Shown here: one piece after another, positions 28,305 through 34,351 of the stretch
Layout of the letters: each line of letters begins with the position of its first letter
How positions within the stretch are numbered: the first letter of the stretch is position 1
Source of the DNA: Hyphomicrobium sp.
Lineage (GTDB): Bacteria; Pseudomonadota; Alphaproteobacteria; Rhizobiales; Hyphomicrobiaceae
DNA: 38,269 nt
Direction: 5' to 3'
Assembly: GCA_025458125.1 (NCBI GenBank)
Contig: JALOTA010000040.1
Location: 1-38,269 of the forward strand
Notes under the pieces: generated by a model
The model's input: the letters and a program-made list of their open reading frames with translations, nothing else
Database searches by the model: none
Told to the model about the DNA's origin: nothing
Program-made: the position numbers and the translations under genes

Positions 28305-28583
28305 ATGACCGAACATCAGATGAGAGGGCGTCAACGCTATGTCATCGGACCCGACGGGGCTCCGCTGACGGTCGCTGATCTGCCGCCCAAGGACACGAAG
28401 CGTTGGGTCATCCGCCGCAAGGCCGAGGTCGTCGCCGCGGTACGCGGCGGGCTCCTCAGCATCGAGGAAGCCTGCGACCGCTACAAACTCACCGTCGACG
28501 AGTTCCTGTCGTGGCAGCGCTCGATCGACCAGCACGGCCTCCCCGGGCTGCGCGCCACCAAGATCCAGGATTACCGCCGCTGA
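28305..28583 (+). CDS. sciP: SciP, DUF1153 regulator (CtrA inhibitor)
   Basis: The 92 residues match DUF1153: RYVIGPDGAPLTVADLPP, then RWVIRRKAEVVAAVRGGLLS with IEEACDRYKL and FLSWQRSIDQHGLPGLR. The domain is a helix-turn-helix related to transposase-type HTHs. In Caulobacter SciP binds CtrA at promoters and blocks its activity in swarmer cells. ATG 28305 is the family-typical start. A CtrA-box-like site lies upstream and ctrA itself lies 2 kb downstream on the same strand, with a lipoprotein gene and fliJ between them on the other strand. Confidence 0.93.
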   Translation: MTEHQMRGRQRYVIGPDGAPLTVADLPPKDTKRWVIRRKAEVVAAVRGGLLSIEEACDRYKLTVDEFLSWQRSIDQHGLPGLRATKIQDYRR

Positions 28584-28607
28584 CCGTTACCCCGGTCGAG
28601 GCGTGAA

Positions 28608-28638
28608 ACGCGCCGCTTCGCTTGCCGAGGCGGCGCGT
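28608..28638. terminator. Hairpin between convergent sciP and lipoprotein gene
   Basis: Perfect 9-bp stem ACGCGCCGC / GCGGCGCGT with a 13-nt loop, placed between two converging stop codons. There is no T-run on either side, so it may act as an RNA 3' end barrier or weak bidirectional terminator rather than a classical one. Confidence 0.55.
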
Positions 28639-28658
28639 ATTGGTGTCCTGAATTCGGG

Positions 28659-29264
28659 TTAGCGCGGCACCTGCGGCGGCGGCTTCGCAGCGCTTTTCTT
28701 ATCGCCTGCCGGTGATTTAGGCGCTGTCGGACCCGATGGGGCGGCAGCATTCGCGTCCCACCCTGCGGTCACCGGTCCCTCCCCGCAGCCCTCTTCGCCG
28801 GCGGCCCAGCGGCGGGCATCCCGCCCGAGCGGTTCGGCATACTCCGGCGGCAGTTTGAAGTTCTCGATCTCGACCGTGGTGCCTTCCGGCGCGGGAACAA
28901 CTGCAAGTTTCCAGGCCCGGATCGAGCGCGGATCGGTGGCTTGCTTGTCCCGCTTGTGGATGCTGATAACCGCTCCCCCGCCCTTCGAGGGCGGGTCGGC
29001 ATCGGCAAAGTAGATGTAGCCCGGTTTCAACGGACCGCTCGGACCGAACCAGCACGTCAGGATGCCGCGCGCGACACGCGTGTAGATTTCAGTCGGAGCG
29101 CCGACCGGCCGGGGCGCGTCGGCTGGGGTCAGTTTGGGCGTGATGGCGGAGACGTCGGGCATCGCCGACATGCTGGGCAGGCTCGGCGCACTGGCCGAGC
29201 ATCCGGCCAGGATGACAGAGGCAGCCAGCACAGGCAGCAAGCGCGATGACCGGAATTGAAGCAT
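28659..29264 (-). CDS. Lipoprotein of unknown function
   Basis: The 201-residue protein has a lipoprotein signal peptide with lipobox LAGC (residues about 19-22) and Ser after the Cys, pointing to outer-membrane or periplasmic anchoring. The mature part includes YTRVARGILTCWFGPSGPLK, GYIYFADADPPSKGGG and IEIENFKLPPEYA-like beta-rich sequence. The end is Pro/Lys/Ala-rich and disordered. Lipoproteins of this shape occur in Rhizobiales, but no function is assigned that I know of. ATG 29264 directly precedes the signal peptide. It converges with sciP and lies downstream of fliJ on the same strand, separated from it by a terminator. Confidence 0.75.
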   Translation of the reverse strand: MLQFRSSRLLPVLAASVILAGCSASAPSLPSMSAMPDVSAITPKLTPADAPRPVGAPTEIYTRVARGILTCWFGPSGPLKPGYIYFADADPPSKGGGAVISIHKRDKQATDPRSIRAWKLAVVPAPEGTTVEIENFKLPPEYAEPLGRDARRWAAGEEGCGEGPVTAGWDANAAAPSGPTAPKSPAGDKKSAAKPPPQVPR

Positions 29265-29447
29265 TTGGAACGTGCCTGATCGAAGCGTGCCGGGCTAGTT
29301 CATGGAAAAAAGACACACACGCCCGGTTTGTACTGGGTACGTCCCGAATCCGGCCATTTACGGGCTTTGCACGCCCGGCGCGACCGCACAAGGCTCACAC
29401 GGCGACACATGGACAGCAAAAGAGGCCAATCTACCGGCCTTAAACGC

Positions 29448-29479
29448 AAAAAGGGCCGGTACAAGGACGGCCCTTTTTC
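29448..29479 (-). terminator. Rho-independent terminator downstream of fliJ
   Basis: Perfect 11-bp stem AAAAAGGGCCG / CGGCCCTTTTT with a 10-nt loop. The A and T tracts on both sides make it potentially bidirectional. It begins about 25 nt after the fliJ stop on the minus strand. Confidence 0.9.
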
Positions 29480-29503
29480 TGTTTTTTCTCAGCCGATGAG
29501 AGT

Positions 29504-29890
29504 TTAGCGGAGGCCGGCCGTCTCATGGCGCGACACGCGGCGGCGGGGATTCGCCCGTTCGGCATCCCGAGGTTCAGCGGCCAGGGCGCGCGTCAGTTGT
29601 TCGGCGGCTTCGTCTCGTTCGCGGACGGCGGCTTCGAGCTTCAGCCTCAATTCATCAGCCGACGAGCGAAGATTGTCGCGCCGGGCCGAGGCTGATTTGG
29701 CGAACGTAGAATAGGAAAAATGCGCGGAATCCTTGATGCCCGTGCGCTCTTCCTCCACGCGAACCTGCCGGTCCAGATCGGAGGCGATCATTTCGAACTC
29801 ACGGATCATGAGTTCCAGTTCGGCAACCTTGCGGGCCTTCTCCTCGGCCTCGAAGCGCTTCAGACGGAGCGCCGTTTCGCGTGGCTTCAT
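29504..29890 (-). CDS. fliJ: FliJ-like flagellar export protein
   Basis: The product has 128 residues, almost entirely helical with heptad-like spacing. It begins MKPRETALRLKRFEAEEKAR, followed by VAELELMIREFEMIASDLDR, SAHFSYSTFAKSASARRDNL and a charged coiled coil. This is the rhizobial FliJ pattern. FliJ is the central stalk-like chaperone of the flagellar type III export ATPase FliI. ATG 29890 fits homologues; an in-frame start five codons upstream exists. No fliI is adjacent; the upstream neighbour is ctrA in divergent orientation, which suits CtrA control of flagellar genes. A strong terminator follows. Confidence 0.82.
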   Translation of the reverse strand: MKPRETALRLKRFEAEEKARKVAELELMIREFEMIASDLDRQVRVEEERTGIKDSAHFSYSTFAKSASARRDNLRSSADELRLKLEAAVRERDEAAEQLTRALAAEPRDAERANPRRRVSRHETAGLR

Positions 29891-30526
29891 GGTTCGATAC
29901 CCCATACTCGTTCGACCGCCCACTAACCGATCCAAATTTCGTGCCAACGGGAGCACGGCGCCTTGACCGGGAACGTCGGGCCCTGAAAGACACCGATCAA
30001 CCTTACTACATTTTGGTAGCATATGCCAATTAAGTTGCGGTAAAGCAACGGGATGGCAAGCTTTGCTAAAGTTTTGTCTGGTGTCTCGAAAAAGAGTGCC
30101 CAGCATACTGTGGCCGCGACGCGAATTCTGATAGCTGTAGATTCGCGTGCGTTTGTGCTTGGATTCCTAAGAATCGCCACAGTTGGTGCCGCGGCCGGGC
30201 AGGGCCGGAGTCGGCCCAGACGGGCAAGTATCGCCGGGATCAAGCGGGCCGCGCGCAGCGGGCTGGTAACCTTATCAAAATCATCGACTAGCGCGCGCCG
30301 GTTCACTCCGGCCGACCGATTGTGCTTGCCTGGGATCGGGGCTGTTTCAGCCCAGCGCAAGTTTCGGCGGGCGGCTCAAGACTAAATTAGGGTTTGTTAA
30401 CTTCTGGTGGGTAAATTCTTTAAAAGGGATTAGCGGGAGCCGCGAATTTCGCAGGCAAGGCTAGCGTTCTCTTCAGCATCTGGGCAGACGACCTGGCGAC
30501 GGGACAGGGAAGAGAGGAACGGAAGA
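29891..30526. other. Long divergent regulatory region between fliJ and ctrA
   Basis: This 636-nt region carries no convincing gene and is AT-richer than its surroundings. A TTAA-N7-TAAA element (30030-30044), seven of eight matches to a CtrA box, lies 140 nt before fliJ. TTAA or TTAG half-sites cluster at 30387-30432, just before ctrA (GGTTTGTTAACTTC and TTCTTTAAAAGGGATTAG). Long multi-promoter leaders with CtrA autoregulation are normal for ctrA in alphaproteobacteria. AGAGAGGAACGGAAG just before ATG 30527 serves as the ribosome binding site. Confidence 0.5.
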
Positions 30527-31131
30527 ATGCGAGTCCTTCTTATCGAGGACGACAGCATGACTACGACATCATCCTTCTGGACCTGAACCTGCCGGACATG
30601 AGCGGCTATGAGGTCCTCAAGACGCTGCGCGTCAGCAAGGTCTCGACTCCCATTCTGATCCTTTCCGGCCTTGCCCAGATCGAGGACAAGGTGAAGGGCC
30701 TCGGTTTCGGGGCAGACGACTATATGACGAAGCCGTTCCACAAGGACGAACTCGTCGCCCGCATCCACGCCATCGTCCGCCGCTCCAAAGGTCATGCTCA
30801 GTCGGTCATCGAAACGGGCGATCTGCGGGTCAACCTGGATACGAAGACCGTGGAGGTCAACGGCCAGCGCGTGCATCTGACCGGCAAGGAATACCAGATG
30901 CTGGAGTTGCTCTCGCTTCGTAAGGGTACGACCCTTACCAAGGAGATGTTCCTCAACCATCTCTATGGCGGCATGGACGAGCCAGAGCTGAAGATCATCG
31001 ACGTCTTCATCTGCAAGCTGCGCAAGAAGCTCAAGGAAGTCACAGGCGCGCCGAACGGCTATATCGAAACGGTCTGGGGGCGCGGCTACGTTCTTCGAGA
31101 TCCCGGCGACGAAGGCACCGTCGCAGCCTGA
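30527..31131 (+). pseudogene. ctrA: ctrA, cell-cycle response regulator, disrupted by an internal deletion with frameshift
   Basis: CtrA is the OmpR-type master regulator of the alphaproteobacterial cell cycle. The start is exact: ATG 30527 encodes [10 protein letters not shown], residues 1-10 of CtrA. The next bases ATGACTACGACATC jump to Asp44 in another frame ([14 protein letters not shown]), which then runs intact to the stop at 31131. Compared with Caulobacter CtrA (recalled), codons 11-42 and one base of codon 43 are missing, about 97 nt. In the first frame translation ends after 19 codons at 30584-30586. An internal ATG at 30598 could give 177 residues, but without the phospho-acceptor Asp51. 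The rest is textbook Ctr[74 protein letters not shown]. The intact protein would be about 233 residues. A misassembly is as likely as a real lesion. Confidence 0.9.
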
Positions 31132-31166
31132 TTACGTCCCACTCTGTCCCGTCCCGGAACTAAATC

Positions 31167-31196
31167 ACAGGGGTCCCGTATTTCCGGGACCCCTGT
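31167..31196. terminator. Bidirectional terminator between ctrA and the FKBP gene
   Basis: Perfect 12-bp stem ACAGGGGTCCCG / CGGGACCCCTGT with a 6-nt loop, followed by TGTTGTCT on the plus strand. It lies between the converging stops of ctrA and the FKBP gene. Confidence 0.85.
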
Positions 31197-31221
31197 TGTT
31201 GTCTGGATTGGATAAGATCCG

Positions 31222-31680
31222 TTAGCGGATCTCCAGCAATTCCACGTCAAAGATGAGCGTGGCGTTGGGCGGGATGACGCCGCCGGCGCCGCGGGCGCCG
31301 TAGCCAAGCTCCGGGGGAATAATGAGCGTGCGCTTGCCGCCGACCTTCATTGAGGCCACGCCCTCGTCCCAACCCTTGATGACGCGGCCCGTGCCGATCG
31401 GGAATTCAAATGGCTCGCCGCGATCGAGAGAACTGTCGAACTTGCGGCCTTTCTGGCCATTCTCGTAAAGCCAGCCGGTGTAATGCATGACGCAAATCTG
31501 GCCGGTTTCGGGGCTGGCCCCGGCGCCGACCTGAGTGTCCTTCAGTTGTAGTCCGCTTGGCGTGGTCACTGCTGTCTCCTGGGCTCGGGCCATGGGGGCG
31601 TCGAGGAACAGGACCTGCATCAAGGCAGCCATCGCGCAAATCGGCACCACGCGAAAGAGCCGCTTCAAGGAACTTGGCAT
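31222..31680 (-). CDS. Periplasmic FKBP-type peptidyl-prolyl isomerase
   Basis: The 152 residues comprise a signal peptide (about 1-33, ending MARAQE) and one complete FKBP domain. Visible active-site elements are [59 protein letters not shown] and [10 protein letters not shown]. The enzyme speeds cis-trans proline isomerisation and probably acts in envelope protein folding. ATG 31680 is the natural start. It converges with ctrA across a shared terminator. Confidence 0.95.
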   Translation of the reverse strand: MPSSLKRLFRVVPICAMAALMQVLFLDAPMARAQETAVTTPSGLQLKDTQVGAGASPETGQICVMHYTGWLYENGQKGRKFDSSLDRGEPFEFPIGTGRVIKGWDEGVASMKVGGKRTLIIPPELGYGARGAGGVIPPNATLIFDVELLEIR

Positions 31681-31777
31681 CTGTCCTCCGGTTTCGATTG
31701 AACCGGAAGGCTCCTAGACCAGTCGAGAAGCGAATGCACGGCTTTTCGGCGCCGGTCCCGTCGCGGTTGACAACTGT

Positions 31778-32011
31778 TCAATTGGGCGAGGCAGAGGCGC
31801 CGGAATTCAAGCTTTCCCCCTGCGCAGTAACGGCATGGCCGCCACGCTCCTGGGCCATCGGTGAAACGGACGGTGCTTCTGGAATTCCCAAGCGGCGCAG
31901 TTCGTCCTTTAAAAAGGAAACTATGGCGACCTGATCCTCGGGGGCGAGTTCAATCAACGAAGCGGCCAGCGTGCGGGCCAGATAGCGGCTATCGTCATAG
32001 GCTTTAGACAT
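31778..32011 (-). CDS. Small hypothetical protein
   Basis: The product has 77 residues. The first 45 (SKAYDDSRYLARTLAASLIE, then LAPEDQVAIVSFLKDELRRL) form a plausible helical domain; the rest is Ser/Ala/Glu-rich and disordered. No family is recognised. It is not NepR: it lacks the helix pair with the PVPD-type turn. ATG 32011 has a weak ribosome site. A perfect 17-bp palindrome lies 63 nt upstream. It follows phyR on the same strand at 189 nt. Confidence 0.55.
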   Translation of the reverse strand: MSKAYDDSRYLARTLAASLIELAPEDQVAIVSFLKDELRRLGIPEAPSVSPMAQERGGHAVTAQGESLNSGASASPN

Positions 32012-32074
32012 GGCAGTGCCTATTCAGCTCCCATCGACAGACCCAAATCATCACATTAGATCTCGTCGTGATCC

Positions 32075-32091
32075 AATCGGATTATCCGATT
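32075..32091. promoter_or_regulatory. Perfect 17-bp palindrome (operator-like)
   Basis: AATCGGATTATCCGATT has 8-nt arms around one central base, in the 189-nt gap between phyR and the small hypothetical gene. It has no T-run and is AT-rich, so it looks more like a dimeric regulator site than a terminator. Confidence 0.5.
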
Positions 32092-32200
32092 AGCTTTGCA
32101 GGTCTTTCGCAATGGCCGTTGAGCAGTGCCGCTGCGCTCGTAGGCACAGCTGCAGGATGGCGCGGCCCTGCCCTGCCGATCATGTCCGCCGTTTTCGTTT

Positions 32201-33004
32201 CTAGGCGGCAGCACCATGCTGCTTCACGCCGGCCTTCACATCGAAGAAAAGCGCCTGGCTGATCACAGCCTTCACCATCTCGTGCTTGAACGGCTTCGTC
32301 ACCAGGAAGGCGGGCTCGGGCTTGTCTCCGGTCAGCAAGCGCTCCGGATAGGCCGTGATGAAGATGACCGGAACGTTCTGTTCCAAGAGGATCTCGTTAA
32401 CCGCATCGATGCCCGAGCTGCCGTCGGCAAGCTGAATGTCGGCCAGTATGAGCCCAGGCCGCAACGCGCGGGCTAGCGTCAATGCTTCGCTATGGGTCGA
32501 TGCAACGGCGACGACGTCGTGCCCGATGTCCTGCACGAGTCCCTCGATATCGAGAGCTATGAGCGGTTCGTCCTCGATGATGAGCACGCGCGTCTTGAGT
32601 TGTTCGGCTATTTCCATGCCGGCCGCATTAATGAGATCGGCCACATCGGCTTCCGACTGGTCGAGGATCTGGGCGATGTCGCGGATTTTGAATTCCTCGA
32701 CGGCGGCGAGCAGGAAGGCCTGGCGCGGACCGGGGTTCAACATCTCAATCCGGCGATCGGCAATGTCATCAGCCGGGTCGGCGCTGTCATTGATCGGAAC
32801 CGAGTTCCATACCTTCACGAACGCCTTGTATGCGGCCGTTCGCGGCGAGATTTCGCGGTCGAAGATCCGGCTATCGGCCACCAGAGCCTCGAGCAAGGCC
32901 ATGACGTAGGTGTCGCCCCTGTCCTGACAGCCCGTGAGCGCGCGGGAGAACCGGCGCAGATAGGGCAGCTGAACTGCTATCAGATCGGCAAGTGACGAAC
33001 CCAT
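32201..33004 (-). CDS. phyR: PhyR, general stress response anti-anti-sigma regulator
   Basis: PhyR joins an N-terminal sigma-like domain (about 1-125, from LADLIAVQLPYLRRFSRALT to FKIRDIAQILDQSEADV) to a C-terminal receiver (about 138-255). The receiver has acidic residues Glu144-Asp145, phospho-acceptor Asp189 in LILADIQLADG, the FITAYPERLL motif (Thr217, the FATGUY receiver subtype) and Lys237 in VTKPFK. When phosphorylated, PhyR binds the anti-sigma factor NepR and frees EcfG. The 267 residues are full length. The gene lies 98 nt downstream of ecfG on the same strand and has its own EcfG-type promoter. No PhyK-type histidine kinase is in the window. Confidence 0.97.
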   Translation of the reverse strand: MGSSLADLIAVQLPYLRRFSRALTGCQDRGDTYVMALLEALVADSRIFDREISPRTAAYKAFVKVWNSVPINDSADPADDIADRRIEMLNPGPRQAFLLAAVEEFKIRDIAQILDQSEADVADLINAAGMEIAEQLKTRVLIIEDEPLIALDIEGLVQDIGHDVVAVASTHSEALTLARALRPGLILADIQLADGSSGIDAVNEILLEQNVPVIFITAYPERLLTGDKPEPAFLVTKPFKHEMVKAVISQALFFDVKAGVKQHGAAA

Positions 33005-33032
33005 GATGCCATTTCCCCTGAAACGTCTTCCT

Positions 33033-33057
33033 ATCGACGCTGAATTGATCCTGTTCC
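33033..33057 (-). promoter_or_regulatory. EcfG-type promoter of phyR
   Basis: On the minus strand GGAAC (33057-33053), 16 nt, then CGAT (33036-33033). The EcfG consensus is GGAAC-N16/17-CGTT, so eight of nine bases match. Transcription would begin near 33027, 23 nt before the phyR ATG. Confidence 0.7.
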
Positions 33058-33102
33058 GGCCGCGCCGTGCTTACCGCCGATCGACCTGCCGCGATTGCCA
33101 GA

Positions 33103-33654
33103 TCACCCAGCCGCACGAATCAAGTGATCGATCTGTCCGCCGGCGCCGACCTCGGCGGTGTCTTCGATGCCCATGATCCGGGCGAGCTTGACCCGCGCGC
33201 GATTGACCCTGCTTTTCATGGTGCCGACTGCGCATCCGCACATCAAAGCAGCTTCTTCATAGGAGAAGCCTTCCGCTCCGATGAGAACCAGCGCCTCCTT
33301 TTGCTCGGGCAAGAGCTGTCGGAAGGCTGATTGGAAATCCAAGGCGTCCATGTGCCCCGGCTGTTCCGCCTTGACGCTCAACTGGCCGGCAATTTCGCCG
33401 TCGACATCCGCAACCTCGAACTTGCGCTTGCGCCGCTCAGAGAGATACGCGTTGCGCACGATGGTGAACATCCAGGCCTTGAGATTGCTTTCAGGCGCGA
33501 ACTGCCGCCAGTTGCGCCAAGCTTTCATGAGCGCCTCCTGCACGAGGTCGTCAGCTTGATCACCTGAGCGGGTCAACGATCTGGCAAAGGCCCTTAAATT
33601 TGGAAGCAGCAGCATCAACTCAGCCTGGAATTCCGGCGGCGGCAAGTTCGTCAT
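33103..33654 (-). CDS. ecfG: EcfG, general stress response ECF sigma factor
   Basis: The 183 residues contain sigma region 2 (LRAFARSLTRSGDQADDLVQ, EALMKAWRNWRQF, LKAWMFTIVRNAYLSERRKR) and region 4 (LPEQKEALVLIGAEGFSYEE, AALMCGCAVGTMKSRVNRAR). This is the EcfG (ECF15) pattern. EcfG directs RNA polymerase to general stress genes and is held by NepR. ATG 33654 overlaps the stop codon of the nepR frame (ATGA), which fixes the start and indicates translational coupling. A long open frame upstream in the ecfG frame comes from nepR and leader DNA and is not part of the protein. Confidence 0.96.
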   Translation of the reverse strand: MTNLPPPEFQAELMLLLPNLRAFARSLTRSGDQADDLVQEALMKAWRNWRQFAPESNLKAWMFTIVRNAYLSERRKRKFEVADVDGEIAGQLSVKAEQPGHMDALDFQSAFRQLLPEQKEALVLIGAEGFSYEEAALMCGCAVGTMKSRVNRARVKLARIMGIEDTAEVGAGGQIDHLIRAAG

Positions 33655-33819
33655 GGCTCGCCCTCCGGTGTGCTCAAGATGCCCGAGAGCTGCTGAAGAA
33701 GAATTGTGAATTTGTCCGGCATCGGGTCGGCAAGCATGTGGCTGTAGAACTGCTTCAACCCGGCCGCTATCCGCCTGATGAGGCCCGCTCGTGGGATTGA
33801 TTTGCCCGCTCAAACTCAT
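33651..33819 (-). pseudogene. nepR: nepR, anti-sigma factor, apparently +1 frameshifted
   Basis: NepR is a small two-helix anti-sigma factor that binds EcfG and, under stress, PhyR. In the frame ending at the TGA that overlaps the ecfG ATG, the minus strand encodes IRRIAAGLKQFYSHMLADPM followed by PDKFTILLQQLSGIL, a clear NepR core with its Pro-containing turn. This frame is closed by a TGA at 33812-33810 and has no ATG, GTG or TTG before the core; the first TTG (33758) falls inside helix 1. The best start, ATG 33819 with AAAGGG upstream, is in another frame (MSLSGQINPTSGP) and needs a +1 shift near 33785 to join. The 169-nt span is one base more than 56 codons. Possible explanations are a sequencing insertion, a real null mutation, programmed shifting or a non-standard start. 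A strong EcfG promoter lies upstream. Confidence 0.85.
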
Positions 33820-33931
33820 GGCCCTTTGTCTCGATGCCCCTTGTCCTTCGGACCTAGTTTCTCGGCACTTTGGCGTCCCGGCCGATTGAACCGGTTGCGT
33901 GACATTGCCGGCGCTTCTTTTCTCATTGTCC

Positions 33932-33956
33932 AACGCAATGGACCGAACCCAGTTCC
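33932..33956 (-). promoter_or_regulatory. EcfG-type promoter of nepR-ecfG
   Basis: On the minus strand GGAAC (33956-33952), exactly 16 nt, then CGTT (33935-33932): a perfect match to the EcfG consensus. It gives a leader of about 106 nt before ATG 33819 and indicates positive autoregulation of the operon. Confidence 0.85.
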
Positions 33957-34351
33957 CGTAGGCGGATGAATTTCTCCAGATACTCCCGCAACGCTCTGTC
34001 AAGGCGATGTAATTATGCTCGCTCGGGCGGCAGAGGACCGCTGCATCGTCTGGATAAAGAGGATCGCCGTCGGAAATTGGAAGGGCATGTCCCGAAGCGC
34101 GGCCGGCATCACTTGCCCGAGGACGCCGATTGGACCTGAGCGGGCGGGAAATTCTCCCTGCTGACGTTGGCTGCGCGCGGTCGCCCCGGGTCAGCTTCGC
34201 GCGCTGTTCGTGTTGCGGCGTGCTTACCAGCCTTGGCCGCCTCACACGAAGCCTTCAGGAAGCTGCGCTGTGTTGCGACGACATCGATCAACGCGCAGGA
34301 CAATCCCCCGGGCGACGCGACCCGAGGGAAAACCGGAGTTCTGGCTCGATG
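33957..34351. other. Intergenic region between the nepR promoter and the porin gene
   Basis: I see no gene I can support in these 395 nt. A TTG-started 64-codon frame on the minus strand (34109-34303) has fairly good codon bias but no ribosome site or family match. A GC-rich imperfect hairpin (CCCTCGGG and CCCGGGGG, near 34301-34325) could end the porin transcript. Confidence 0.4.

Noticed and set aside
31155-31180. GGAAC-N16-CGTA on the plus strand, EcfG-promoter-like
   Set aside because: It overlaps the terminator between ctrA and the FKBP gene and no plus-strand gene follows.
31778-32011. Small gene near phyR considered as nepR
   Set aside because: It lacks the NepR two-helix core with the Pro-containing turn. 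The real NepR core is found directly before ecfG in another frame.
33103-34245. 380-codon version of EcfG with a long N-terminal extension
   Set aside because: The extension reads through nepR and leader DNA in the wrong frame. The ATG at 33654 overlapping the nepR stop is the right start.
34109-34303. 64-codon minus-strand frame between nepR and the porin
   Set aside because: TTG start without ribosome site and no family match; codon bias alone is not enough.
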